DNA of 64,000 nt from assembly GCF_003207825.1 (NCBI RefSeq), contig NZ_NKTY01000012.1:1-64000 (forward strand), read 5' to 3'. The DNA comes from Komagataeibacter saccharivorans. GTDB lineage: Bacteria > Pseudomonadota > Alphaproteobacteria > Acetobacterales > Acetobacteraceae. The notes under the pieces are model-generated. The model was given only the letters and a program-made list of their open reading frames with translations. It made no database searches and was not told the origin of the DNA. The position numbers and the translations under genes were made by a program. Below, piece after piece: positions 8,218-16,895 of the stretch (the first letter of the stretch is position 1; each line of letters begins with the position of its first letter).

Positions 8218-9735
8218 TCAGATGTCGTGCACCATATCCAGATCGGCAAAGCGCGTGAACTCGCCCTCGAAGAACAGATGCACCGTCCCTGTGGGACCAT
8301 GACGCTGTTTTTCCAGAATCAGTTCCGCGCGGTTATGCGCAAGGTCCATCTTGCGCTGCCATTCCTCCATCGCGGTCTGGTACTTGTCCTGTGAATCATA
8401 GGACGTTTCCTTGGGCTGACGCTGCTGGAGGTAGTACTGGTCGCGATAGACGAACATGACGGCATCCGCGTCCTGTTCAATCGATCCGGATTCACGCAGG
8501 TCCGACAGCATGGGGCGCTTGTCTTCCCTGCTCTCCACCTGACGTGAAAGCTGGGACAGCGCGATGACGGGAACCGACAGTTCCTTGGCCAGCGCCTTGA
8601 GCCCCTGCGTGATCATGGAAATTTCCAGCACGCGGTTTTCTGCCCTGCTTCCCACCGATGGGCGCATGAGCTGGAGGTAATCGACCACCACAAGGCTCAG
8701 CCCCTTGGTGCGGGCCAGCCGGCGGCAGCGTGTGCGCATGGCTGAAAGCGAGATGGCGGGCGTATCGTCAATATGCAGCGGCAGTTGTGCCAGTTCGCGG
8801 CTGACCTGCACGAAACGGTCGAATTCCTTCTGTCCCAGATCGCCGCGACGGATCTTTTCGCCCGATACGCTGGCCTGTTCCGACAGGATACGGGTTGCCA
8901 GCTGCTCGGCTGACATTTCAAGCGAGAAAATGGCAACCGAACCCTTGGGCTTGTCATCCTCCGGCGCATTGCGCGCTTCTTCCATCAGGGAGCGCGCGGC
9001 GGAAAAGGCGATCTTGGTGGCCAGTGCCGTCTTGCCCATGGCAGGACGCCCCGCAAGGATCAGCAGGTCCGATGGATGCAGGCCGCCGGTTTTCTTGTCC
9101 AGATCCCGCAGACCGGTCGTAAGCCCCACAACATCGCCGCTGCGGTTGAAAGCCTGCTGGGCAATGTCCAGCGCATCGGCCAATGCACGGTCAAACGACA
9201 GGAACCCGCCATCCTGCCCTTTTTCGGTGGCCAGACGGAACAGTGCTTCCTCGCTGGCGGCGATCTGGTCGGGACCGTCCAGATCGGGTCGTGCGCCAAA
9301 GGCGTTGTTGACCACGTCCTGCCCGATATCGATAAGCTGCCGCCGTATCCACGCGTCATGGATCACGCGGCCATAATCGGCGGCGTTGATGATGCCGACC
9401 ATCGAAGTCAGCAGCTTGGCCAGATAGGACGTGCCCCCGACTGCGGCCAGCACGCCGGTATTTTCGAATTCGGCGCGCAGCGTGACGGGATCAGCCAGTT
9501 GCCCGGCCTCGATCCGGCGGGAAATGGCGTCATAGATGCGGCCATTGATTTCGTCGGCGAAATGCGCGCCGGTCAGGAAGTCCGAAACACGGTCATAGGC
9601 GCGGTTATTGGTCAGTAACGCGCCCAGCAATGCCTGTTCCGCCTGCACATTGGCGGGCGGAAGACGCTGGGAAACACCGAGGAGCGAGTCCTTTTGCCGG
9701 GACTCTTCGGAGGGGGGATGCTGGATTGTATTCAC
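8218..9735 (-). CDS. dnaB: Replicative DNA helicase DnaB
   Basis: 505 residues, near the usual length for this hexameric 5'-to-3' helicase of the replication fork. The N-terminal primase-interacting domain begins with the typical PPANVQAEQALLGALLTNN. The C-terminal RecA-like domain has Walker A AGRPAMGKTALA, the DnaB motifs SLEMSAEQLATR and VVDYLQLM, and RESGSIEQDADAVMFVYRD near the end. The start is GTG at 9735, next to a G-rich stretch that may act as ribosome site. No intein is present in the P-loop region, where DnaB inteins are common. The glycosyltransferase gene ends 60 bases upstream. Confidence 0.96.
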   Translation of the reverse strand: MNTIQHPPSEESRQKDSLLGVSQRLPPANVQAEQALLGALLTNNRAYDRVSDFLTGAHFADEINGRIYDAISRRIEAGQLADPVTLRAEFENTGVLAAVGGTSYLAKLLTSMVGIINAADYGRVIHDAWIRRQLIDIGQDVVNNAFGARPDLDGPDQIAASEEALFRLATEKGQDGGFLSFDRALADALDIAQQAFNRSGDVVGLTTGLRDLDKKTGGLHPSDLLILAGRPAMGKTALATKIAFSAARSLMEEARNAPEDDKPKGSVAIFSLEMSAEQLATRILSEQASVSGEKIRRGDLGQKEFDRFVQVSRELAQLPLHIDDTPAISLSAMRTRCRRLARTKGLSLVVVDYLQLMRPSVGSRAENRVLEISMITQGLKALAKELSVPVIALSQLSRQVESREDKRPMLSDLRESGSIEQDADAVMFVYRDQYYLQQRQPKETSYDSQDKYQTAMEEWQRKMDLAHNRAELILEKQRHGPTGTVHLFFEGEFTRFADLDMVHDI

Positions 9736-9795
9736 CCCCCTACCCTACCCGATCCGGCAAGGCGTGCGGAAGGGGTGATTGTATGTCCGTGCCCG

Positions 9796-10875
9796 TCAGG
9801 CCTGACCCGGCATGGCGCGGTGCAGGATGTCGCGGCCGATGCGGGTAAAGTTCGTATGGCTGAAATGTTCACGCACATACGCCCGCGCATTGCAGCCTGT
9901 GGCATGCAGTTCCGCCGGACGGGACAGGACACGGGCCATGCATTCGGCCAGGGCTGCCGCATCACGGGGCGGGACTTTCCATCCTGTCCGACCTTCCTGC
10001 AGCGAATGGTTGAGTTCACCCACCGCGGTGCCGATAACCGGCAGGCCGGCCTGCATGGCGTCATGCACCGCAACGCAGAATCCTTCCCAGTGGGAAGGCT
10101 GGACATACAGGTGCTGGGTAGCAAGAAAATCCGGCACATCATGCACGAAATCATGCAGGTGCAGGTTGTCCAGCCCAAGGGCGCGCTTTTTCGTCTCCAG
10201 CCGTTCACGTTCCTTGCCGCGCCCGCATATCGTGACTTCGAAAGCGGGAAGGTCGCGCCCACGCAGCATGACCAGGGCGTCGATCAGTTCATCATAGCCT
10301 TTTTCGGGAGAAAAACGGCCCAGCGATGCAATGCGGATGACTTCCCCCGGTTGCCAGGGCGCGGCCTGCGGCACATCCGTCCTTACGCAGAATATGGGCC
10401 AGCATGCCATCCGCGCATCGGGGAGATCGAGGCGCTGCCGGGTGACTTCGGTCACGTATTCCGAATCCCCTACCCATATGCGTGGCGTGTTGCGCAGGGC
10501 GCGCAGCAGGCGAAGATTTCCCGCCTTGAGAAAGGCCGAATGCTGCCAGCTCACAACGGGTTTGCGCTCAAGGATACCGATCAGTGCGCCCATGGCCGTG
10601 GAGCGTGTGAGTGATGTCCAGATCAGGTCCGGCTGCCACGCCCGCAGGGCGCGACGCAGCCACAGGAACATCCGTATCGGCTGTTTTTCACCATACGGGC
10701 AGATGCAGTATTCCAGCCCGGCTTTTTCGCACAGGGGAATGGCCAACCCGTCCCTGCGGGCCAGTGCGAAGACCTTTACCGTATGTCCGGCCTCACGGAA
10801 TACCGAAGTGATCGCCGGTACCGGGAACGCTGCCCCTCCTCCTTCGAGGGAATTGATGACGTAGGCAATGCGCAT
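9796..10875 (-). CDS. Family 4 glycosyltransferase
   Basis: 359 residues with a GT-B layout. The N-terminus is MRIAYVINSLEGGGAAFPV, typical of GT4 acceptor-domain openings with a Gly-rich loop. The C-terminal donor-binding half has SLGRFSPEKGYDELIDAL, CGRGKERERLE and SHWEGFCVAVHDAMQAGLPVIG (broken here after GLPV in family terms). In the usual E-x7-E donor motif the second Glu is replaced by Asp. It likely transfers a sugar in surface polysaccharide or lipopolysaccharide synthesis; substrate unknown. It stands alone, with dnaB downstream and a divergent mannitol dehydrogenase upstream, and is not in a polysaccharide cluster. Confidence 0.85.
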   Translation of the reverse strand: MRIAYVINSLEGGGAAFPVPAITSVFREAGHTVKVFALARRDGLAIPLCEKAGLEYCICPYGEKQPIRMFLWLRRALRAWQPDLIWTSLTRSTAMGALIGILERKPVVSWQHSAFLKAGNLRLLRALRNTPRIWVGDSEYVTEVTRQRLDLPDARMACWPIFCVRTDVPQAAPWQPGEVIRIASLGRFSPEKGYDELIDALVMLRGRDLPAFEVTICGRGKERERLETKKRALGLDNLHLHDFVHDVPDFLATQHLYVQPSHWEGFCVAVHDAMQAGLPVIGTAVGELNHSLQEGRTGWKVPPRDAAALAECMARVLSRPAELHATGCNARAYVREHFSHTNFTRIGRDILHRAMPGQA

Positions 10876-10956
10876 GGCCTGTACCGTATCCTGCCTGACA
10901 GTTGTTCTGAACTGAGGGCCTAGTTACCAACATGAACCTTCCGGGGCTACCTCATG

Positions 10957-10987
10957 TTCCGCGCATATAATGCCTGGATGCGCGGAA
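10957..10987. promoter_or_regulatory. Inverted repeat enclosing a TATAAT box, upstream of mannitol dehydrogenase
   Basis: Perfect 10-base arms TTCCGCGCAT (10957-10966) and ATGCGCGGAA (10978-10987) flank 11 bases. A consensus -10 hexamer TATAAT sits at 10966-10971, starting on the last base of the left arm. No good -35 hexamer was found at 17-18 bases. The arrangement suits a repressor or activator site controlling the gene at 11114, about 127 bases downstream, or the divergent glycosyltransferase. Regulation is inferred only. Confidence 0.45.
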
Positions 10988-11113
10988 ATGGCCGTTCTGT
11001 GTCATTTCATCACGGCATGTGAGCCTGCCGGGCGTCAGAACCGCAGCCTGCACGGGTTGTCGGGTGCCTGTTTTCTTATTAGGCGTCGGGGATACTTTCC
11101 TTGGAAAATGGCT

Positions 11114-12586
11114 ATGACCGCACTCAACAACCAGTCCCTGCCCCATCTCCCGCCCGAGATCGTGGTACCCGCCTATGATCGCAGCCGGGTAAAACCGGGC
11201 ATTGCGCATATCAGCGTGGGTAATTTCCATCGTGCCCATCAGGCGGTCTATATGGATCGCGTGCTGGCGCGTCCCGGTCAGGAAGGCTGGGGAATTCTGG
11301 GTATCGGCCTTATGGAAAACCCGCATGAGGCCCAGAAAGCCACGGACATGGAAGCGCAGGACTGTCTGTATTCCCTGACCGAGTGCGCGCCCGACGCCCC
11401 GAATGTGGTGCGTGTGATCGGTTCCATTACCGAATACATGTATGCACCGGCCGATCGGGTTGCCACCATCGCCCGCCTGGCTGATCCCGCCATCCGTATC
11501 GTCAGCATGACCGTCACCGAAGGCGGATATTATGTTGATGAGAACGGTGTTTTCCCCATTGATCATCCGCTTATCGCCGAAGATCTGAAGCGTGAGGTGC
11601 CGCACACGATATTTGGCCTGCTGACCGAGGCCCTGCGCCAGCGGCGTGAAAGTGGTGCTGGTCCGTTCACCATCCTCTCATGTGACAATCTGCCCCAGAA
11701 CGGTCATGTGGCGCGTGCCGCCTTTCTTGGCTGGGCGCGGGCGCGTGATGCGGGACTGGCCGGGTGGATTGAGGAAAATGTCACCTTCCCCTGCACCATG
11801 GTGGACCGTATTACGCCCGCCGTGCACCCGGAGGATGTGAAGCGCCTTGATGCCGAAAGCGGGCTGGATGACCGGATTCCCGTATTCTGCGAGGATTTCA
11901 TCCAGTGGGTCGTTGAAGACAAATTCTGTGCGGGACGCCCCGAACTGGATGCCGTGGGTGTGCAGTTCACCGATGATGTCCAGCCATATGAGGCGGTCAA
12001 GCTGCATATGCTCAATGCCTCCCATTCCCTGCTTGGCCTGTCAGGTGTGCTGTCCGGCTACCGCTTCGTCAGCGAGATCATGCAGGATCTGCATGAGGTG
12101 ACTCTGGTCGAACAGTATCTTGCCTTTGATGCTGAACCACTGCTGCATGCCCCGCCGGGCATGGCGCTGACCGACTATGGCAGGCGTCTGCTGCGTCGTT
12201 TCCGCAACAAGGCCATCAGCGACCAGTTGCTGCGCATCGCGTCCGACAGCACGTCCAAGCTGGCCATGTTCGTCAGGAGTACGGCCATGGGTGTTATCGC
12301 GCACAGGCGCCCGGTCGAGCGCATTGCGTTCGTGGTGGCCTGTTATGCCGAATATCTGCGCGGACATGATGACAGGGGTGAAACCTATGCCATCGTCGAA
12401 CCGCACCTGACGGATGATGATAAGGTCAAGGCCGCCTCCAGCCGACTGGAAGATGCGCTGGACATGACAGCCTTTGCTGGCTGGGACCTGCGGGACAGCA
12501 GCGTTTTCGTGGAGCGTTATCTGGCCCTGCGCCAGTCAATCCGCGACAGGGGCACGCGTGCAACCCTTGGGCAGGTCATCGCATAA
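11114..12586 (+). CDS. Mannitol 2-dehydrogenase (polyol-specific long-chain dehydrogenase/reductase)
   Basis: 490 residues from the ATG at 11114, which is 6 bases after GGAAA; the ATG at 11108 is too close to that site. The N-terminal dinucleotide-binding segment contains ISVGNFHRAHQAVYMD. The family signature with catalytic Lys, KLHMLNASHSLLG, lies near residue 297. The family oxidises mannitol, arabinitol or fructuronate/altronate-type substrates with NAD(P); length and motif fit mannitol 2-dehydrogenase, which links mannitol and fructose. The enzyme is cytoplasmic, distinct from the periplasmic oxidation systems. No sugar transporter or kinase gene is adjacent. An inverted repeat with a -10 box lies upstream. 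Confidence 0.88.
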   Translation: MTALNNQSLPHLPPEIVVPAYDRSRVKPGIAHISVGNFHRAHQAVYMDRVLARPGQEGWGILGIGLMENPHEAQKATDMEAQDCLYSLTECAPDAPNVVRVIGSITEYMYAPADRVATIARLADPAIRIVSMTVTEGGYYVDENGVFPIDHPLIAEDLKREVPHTIFGLLTEALRQRRESGAGPFTILSCDNLPQNGHVARAAFLGWARARDAGLAGWIEENVTFPCTMVDRITPAVHPEDVKRLDAESGLDDRIPVFCEDFIQWVVEDKFCAGRPELDAVGVQFTDDVQPYEAVKLHMLNASHSLLGLSGVLSGYRFVSEIMQDLHEVTLVEQYLAFDAEPLLHAPPGMALTDYGRRLLRRFRNKAISDQLLRIASDSTSKLAMFVRSTAMGVIAHRRPVERIAFVVACYAEYLRGHDDRGETYAIVEPHLTDDDKVKAASSRLEDALDMTAFAGWDLRDSSVFVERYLALRQSIRDRGTRATLGQVIA

Positions 12587-12602
12587 CGGGGTCTGACCCT
12601 AT

Positions 12603-12637
12603 GGGCTGGCGGAGTATATAAAAATCCCTGCCAGCCC
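12603..12637. terminator. Hairpin between convergent genes
   Basis: Eight-base arms GGGCTGGC (12603-12610) and GCCAGCCC (12630-12637) enclose a 19-base AT-rich loop; a short TTTT follows at 12641. It sits between the convergent mannitol dehydrogenase and the minus-strand gene ending at 12643 and probably terminates from the plus side. Confidence 0.5.
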
Positions 12638-12642
12638 CGCTT

Positions 12643-13782
12643 TTACGCGGCGTGGCGCTGTTCGGGTACCTGGTTTTTCATGAAATCGGAAATGGCCTGC
12701 GCCGCGCGTTGCGAAGCCCCAAGCAGTGGGGTGCCAAAGGTTTCCCGAAACAGCTTTTCCTGTAATGGCCTGTACAGGGCGTGACGCGCCTGTGCCCGCG
12801 CCACGGCCGGCATGATATCCGCCGGGTCCTCCACCACGTCCCCCAGCGTCCAGTGCAGGAAATAGGGGTCATCGCGCCATTTGAGTTTTCCGGGATTAAG
12901 GAAAATGCACGGACGCGGTTCGGCCAGGAATTCATACACCTGACTGCTGACATCCCCGATATAAAGGGCCGCCTGCGATGTGTAGGTCATGTCCAGCATG
13001 GCTGGTGAACCGGTATCGACAAGAATGTCCTGACTGGCCTGCCGTTCCAGCAGGTGGGCCTTCACCCCGAATCCCTTGTGGAAAATCTTGATATGCGGGG
13101 CCACGACCAGATTGTAGAGGGTCTGGTCCCTGAAACCCTGCAGGACCGTGCGCATGCACGCGGAATAGGATGTAAGGTTTCGCTGGTAATGCGGGTTGTA
13201 CAGCGCAAAAGGCTTCCCGTTGGGGAAAAGAGGCTGTTCTTCGTGCCGTATGGCTTCAAAAACATCGAATTTGGGATAGCCGACCACATTATAATGGCCG
13301 GGGCGGATGATGCCGTTCTGCAGGAAGTAGGCCTCGACTTTCGGGCCGGGTAGCAGGGCAAGGTCAAAATCGTGCACCAGATGGTCATCATTGACGTATC
13401 TGTCGCCTGCGCCATGCATCAGCAATACAAGGCGTGGCCGGGTCAGGCCCATTTCCTTTAATATGCCTGCCGTATATTCCGTGGCGACAACGACATCGTA
13501 CTGGTTCAGTTCCCCAATATTTTCTCGCAGTACCCGCAGGCGTTCCTGATCCAGTCGTTTCGCAGTTTTAAGCAGGCGTGTTTTCCATGAACGGTACAGC
13601 GGACGCAGTGGTGGCGCGGGTGCGTGCATGGCCTTGCGAATGCGTGCAAGGTGCTGAACTGTTTCTGGAAAACTGTAGTATTCTGTTACATCACAGCCGG
13701 GAATGACAGAAAGCGCACTGGCGACTGACGCGGCATGATAGCACTGGTAAGGTTCTGCTATGTAAATAAAAGCAATTTTCAT
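12643..13782 (-). CDS. CDP-glycerol glycerophosphotransferase-like protein
   Basis: 379 residues. The fold resembles GT-B teichoic-acid-type polymerases (Pfam Glyphos_transf): LLMHGAGDRYVN in the middle and GDVSSQVYEFLAEPRPCIFLN in the C-terminal half, where the family has its conserved Ser/Glu donor-site motif. In Gram-positives the family polymerises glycerol- or ribitol-phosphate; in Gram-negatives, homologues act in capsule and O-antigen synthesis, and the donor here is unknown. There is no signal peptide. It starts at 13782 with ATG, and the DNA around its start is more AT-rich than the flanks. No capsule genes are next to it. Confidence 0.65.
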   Translation of the reverse strand: MKIAFIYIAEPYQCYHAASVASALSVIPGCDVTEYYSFPETVQHLARIRKAMHAPAPPLRPLYRSWKTRLLKTAKRLDQERLRVLRENIGELNQYDVVVATEYTAGILKEMGLTRPRLVLLMHGAGDRYVNDDHLVHDFDLALLPGPKVEAYFLQNGIIRPGHYNVVGYPKFDVFEAIRHEEQPLFPNGKPFALYNPHYQRNLTSYSACMRTVLQGFRDQTLYNLVVAPHIKIFHKGFGVKAHLLERQASQDILVDTGSPAMLDMTYTSQAALYIGDVSSQVYEFLAEPRPCIFLNPGKLKWRDDPYFLHWTLGDVVEDPADIMPAVARAQARHALYRPLQEKLFRETFGTPLLGASQRAAQAISDFMKNQVPEQRHAA

Positions 13783-14124
13783 AATTTTGTATTTATCGTT
13801 CCGCGCGTGATGCCGAATTTCTACATAATGTATTTTCTAGTCTTTGGCTGATCGGTCAATCAAGGGGAAATTCCTGCCTGCTGGCGGTTATCCGGTATAT
13901 CCGCGCTGTGTATGGGGCGAATATAGCGGTGGCGCATAGCGTGTCAAAACACGGGGGTCAGGGCATGCCGTCGTCCCTGCTTCCGGCTCTGTCCGGGGCG
14001 GAAGACGGGCGAAAAAAGGGCTGTCGCACATTTTATTCATAAGGTTGGACTTGACCTTACGGTCTGTCTTAACGTTCTTTCATGTCAGAATGTTCGTACT
14101 GTATCACGGTAATCAGGAAAACTT
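13783..14124. other. Divergent control region before the glucose dehydrogenase gene
   Basis: These 342 bases have no credible gene. Both ends are AT-rich and serve two divergent genes. The side before 14125 carries AGGAAA just upstream of the ATG. A short interrupted repeat, AAGGT-N8-ACCTT, lies near 14040-14060. No convincing -35/-10 pair was identified. Confidence 0.5.
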
Positions 14125-16512
14125 ATGAATAGCCTTATGCGCTCGGCTCCCCTTCTCGCTGCGGCCATAGCCGTCTGCGCCCTGTCAGGTCTGTACCTGC
14201 TGGGTGGCGGGCTGTGGCTGTGTCTTATCGGCGGTTCCGCCTATTATGCCATTGCGGGCCTCATGCTGCTTGGTACGGCGTTCCTGCTGTACCGACGACG
14301 GGCCTCGGCGCTGGTGGTTTACGCGGCCCTTCTGCTTGGTACGATGGTATGGGCCGTGCATGAGGCCGGGCTTGATTTCTGGGCGCTGGCGCCGCGTGGG
14401 GATATTCTGGTGCCCATCGGTATCGTGCTGGCCCTGCCATGGGTCTCGCGCCATCTGGAACCGGCAGGGCCTGCTACCCGTATGCCGCTGCTGGGCGCCA
14501 TCGGGGCGGCTGTGATCGTGGTTGGTATCGCCATGACCCGTGATCCGCAGGACATAGCGGGCAACCTGCCGCCGGTAGCACAGAACGCGCCGGAACCCGG
14601 TGACGCCGGTCAGATGCCCGATGGCGACTGGCAGGCTTATGGCCGCACCCAGTTCGGTGACCGTTTCTCGCCGCTGAAACAGGTCAATGCGGGCAATGTC
14701 AGCAAGCTGAAGGTTGCGTGGACCTTCCGCACGGGCGACGTGCGCAGGCCCAATGACCCCGGTGAGATTACCGATGAGGTCACACCCATCAAGATCCGCG
14801 ATACGCTTTACCTGTGTTCCCCCCACCAGATCCTGTTTGCCCTTGATGCAAAGACCGGCAGGCAGCGGTGGAAGTTCGATCCGCAGATCGAATACAACCG
14901 CACCTTCCAGCATCTGACCTGCCGTGGCGTTTCCTACCATGAAACCCGGGCTGGTGCGCTGACGACGGATGGCGCCCCTGCTCCCACCGAATGCGCGCAG
15001 CGCATCCTCCTGCCCACCAATGACGGCCGTCTTTTCGCGCTTGATGCCGGGACTGGTGCGCTGTGCACGGGTTTTGGCCAGAACGGCGTGGTGGACCTGA
15101 AGCAGGGCATGACTGTCCGCACGGCGGGTTTTTACGAACCGACATCCCCGCCGGTCGTGACCGATACGACGGTGATTGTGTCCGGTGCGGTGACCGACAA
15201 CTATTCCACGCATGAACCGTCCGGTGTCACCCGTGGGTTCGATGTCTATACCGGCGCGCTGAAATGGGCGTTCGACCCCGGCAATCCCGACCCGAACGAG
15301 ATGCCGTCCGAACACCACAGCTTCGTGCCCAATTCCCCCAATTCGTGGATCACGGCTTCCTATGACGCGAAGCTCGATCTGGTCTATATCCCCATGGGCG
15401 TGCAGACGCCGGACATCTGGGGCGGTAACCGCAATGCGGACGCCGAGCGGTATGCGAGTGCGATCGTTGCGCTGAACGCCACCACGGGCAAGCTGGCCTG
15501 GAGCTACCAGACCGTCCATCACGACCTGTGGGACATGGACGTTCCCGCGCAGCCGAGCCTTGTGGATATCCGCAACGCGGATGGCGAGGTCATTCCCACC
15601 CTGTATGCCCCGGCCAAGACGGGCAATATTTTCGTGCTCGACCGGCGTAATGGCCATCTGGTCGTTCCCGCCCCCGAAACCCGCGTGCCGCAGGGTGCTG
15701 CACCGGGCGACCACCTTTCGCCCACGCAGCCCTTCTCCGAGCTTACGTTCCGCCCCAAGAAGAACCTGACGGATGCGGATATGTGGGGTGGCACGATGTA
15801 TGACCAGCTCATCTGCCGTATCATGTTCCATCGCCTGCGCTATGAAGGTCCGTTCACGCCGCCTTCACTGCAGGGCACGCTGGTATTCCCGGGCAATCTG
15901 GGCATGTTTGAATGGGGTGGCCTTGCGGTCGATCCCGAGCGTCAGATCGCGATTGCCAATCCCATCGCCATTCCGTTCGTCTCCCACCTGATCCCGCGCG
16001 GTCCCAACAACCCGGCGACGCCGGACAAATCCCTGCCGTCCGGTAGCGAAAGCGGTGTGCAGCCGCAGTTCGGCACCCCCTATGGCGTTGACCTGCACCC
16101 GTTCCTGTCTCCCTTCGGCCTGCCGTGCAAGCAGCCTGCATGGGGCTACATGTCGGGTATCGACCTGCGCACCAACAAGATCGTGTGGAAGCATCGCAAC
16201 GGCACGATCCGTGACAGCGCGCCCCTGCCGCTGCCCATCAAGATGGGCGTGCCCAGCCTTGGCGGCCCGCTGACCACCGCAGGCGGCGTGGCGTTCCTGA
16301 CCTCGACGCTGGATTATTACATCCGCGCCTATGACGTCACGACCGGACAGCAGTTGTGGCAGGACCGCCTGCCCGCCGGTGGCCAGTCCACCCCCATGAC
16401 ATACGCGGTGGACGGCAGGCAGTTCATCGTAACCGCCGATGGTGGCCACGGCTCCTTCGGCACCAAAATGGGTGACTACATCGTCGCCTACAGCCTGCCC
16501 GACCAGAACTGA
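14125..16512 (+). CDS. gcd: Membrane-bound PQQ-dependent glucose dehydrogenase
   Basis: 795 residues. The first 150 residues hold about five hydrophobic segments that anchor the protein in the inner membrane, and the rest is the periplasmic eight-bladed quinoprotein propeller. It oxidises D-glucose to gluconolactone and passes electrons directly to ubiquinone. The His in FQHLTCRG at 263 matches E. coli Gcd His262, HHDLWDMDVP lies around residue 466, as in E. coli, where the catalytic Asp is found, and PAKTGNIFVLDRR follows with the PQQ-contacting Lys. The C-terminus has TADGGHGSFGTKMGDYIVAY. A ribosome site AGGAAA precedes the ATG. A hairpin follows at 16522. The aldehyde dehydrogenase operon comes next, another periplasmic oxidation system. 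Quinate/shikimate dehydrogenases are related, but the anchor length and motifs fit glucose. Confidence 0.93.
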   Translation: MNSLMRSAPLLAAAIAVCALSGLYLLGGGLWLCLIGGSAYYAIAGLMLLGTAFLLYRRRASALVVYAALLLGTMVWAVHEAGLDFWALAPRGDILVPIGIVLALPWVSRHLEPAGPATRMPLLGAIGAAVIVVGIAMTRDPQDIAGNLPPVAQNAPEPGDAGQMPDGDWQAYGRTQFGDRFSPLKQVNAGNVSKLKVAWTFRTGDVRRPNDPGEITDEVTPIKIRDTLYLCSPHQILFALDAKTGRQRWKFDPQIEYNRTFQHLTCRGVSYHETRAGALTTDGAPAPTECAQRILLPTNDGRLFALDAGTGALCTGFGQNGVVDLKQGMTVRTAGFYEPTSPPVVTDTTVIVSGAVTDNYSTHEPSGVTRGFDVYTGALKWAFDPGNPDPNEMPSEHHSFVPNSPNSWITASYDAKLDLVYIPMGVQTPDIWGGNRNADAERYASAIVALNATTGKLAWSYQTVHHDLWDMDVPAQPSLVDIRNADGEVIPTLYAPAKTGNIFVLDRRNGHLVVPAPETRVPQGAAPGDHLSPTQPFSELTFRPKKNLTDADMWGGTMYDQLICRIMFHRLRYEGPFTPPSLQGTLVFPGNLGMFEWGGLAVDPERQIAIANPIAIPFVSHLIPRGPNNPATPDKSLPSGSESGVQPQFGTPYGVDLHPFLSPFGLPCKQPAWGYMSGIDLRTNKIVWKHRNGTIRDSAPLPLPIKMGVPSLGGPLTTAGGVAFLTSTLDYYIRAYDVTTGQQLWQDRLPAGGQSTPMTYAVDGRQFIVTADGGHGSFGTKMGDYIVAYSLPDQN

Positions 16513-16521
16513 GCAGACTGA

Positions 16522-16548
16522 GCGGGGAAGGATTTTTTCCTTCCCCGC
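16522..16548 (+). terminator. Hairpin after gcd
   Basis: Arms of 11 bases (16522-16532 and 16538-16548) pair perfectly around TTTTT, 10 bases after the gcd stop. The T-run is in the loop and not behind the stem, so efficiency as an intrinsic terminator is uncertain; it separates gcd from the aldehyde dehydrogenase operon. Confidence 0.6.
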
Positions 16549-16891
16549 ATTGACATTCCCGCCCACATATATATTCATCCGTATATAGACGTTGTTCTGA
16601 CAGGCCCCCGCAGCCCCGGTTATTCAGGGTTTTGCGGTGGGTTATCCGTATTCAATGTAAAATTGAATAAGTCTTATCATCGCTTTCATCTTACGTGCGC
16701 CCGAACGGCTTGATTAGGAAACAGTAATACTGAGTTTCCGCCGTGGCGCCGATGTTCCCGCACATCCGGCAGTTCCGGTGCTTCGGGGGCGGGCAACGAC
16801 GCGCCGCCTCCTGTGTTTCCTGCCATACCGGCACCGGAACCGGGCGGATGATACGGGGTGATTTGATGACTTTCACAACCGCGAGAACATC
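16549..16891. other. Leader region of the aldehyde dehydrogenase operon
   Basis: The first 130 bases are AT-rich (catatatatattcat near 16564) and contain a 21-bp interrupted palindrome at 16649; the rest is GC-rich. A nine-codon ORF overlaps the aldF start. A 461-codon minus-strand frame crosses this region, but it is the antisense of aldF. Apart from the nine-codon leader ORF, no protein gene is seen. Confidence 0.55.
16649..16669. promoter_or_regulatory. Palindromic operator candidate upstream of aldF
   Basis: TATTCAAT (16649-16656), spacer GTAAA, then ATTGAATA (16662-16669) form a perfect 8-5-8 inverted repeat, the usual form of a dimeric regulator site. It lies about 220 bases before the aldF start. 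The regulator is unknown. Confidence 0.5.
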
Positions 16892-16895
16892 GTGA
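16866..16895 (+). CDS. Possible nine-residue leader peptide coupled to aldF
   Basis: ATG at 16866 opens a frame of nine codons (MTFTTARTS) that stops at TGA 16893-16895, overlapping the GTG start of aldF at 16892. A purine-rich GGGGTGA lies just upstream of this ATG, whereas the aldF GTG has no clear ribosome site of its own. Translation of the mini-ORF could carry ribosomes to aldF. It may also be chance. Confidence 0.35.
   Translation: MTFTTARTS

Noticed and set aside
9076-9618. 180-codon plus-strand frame inside dnaB
   Set aside because: Antisense of dnaB; low-complexity composition and no motif.
14185-15831. 548-codon minus-strand frame inside gcd
   Set aside because: Antisense shadow of the glucose dehydrogenase; composition rich in Arg, Gly and His, with no domain.
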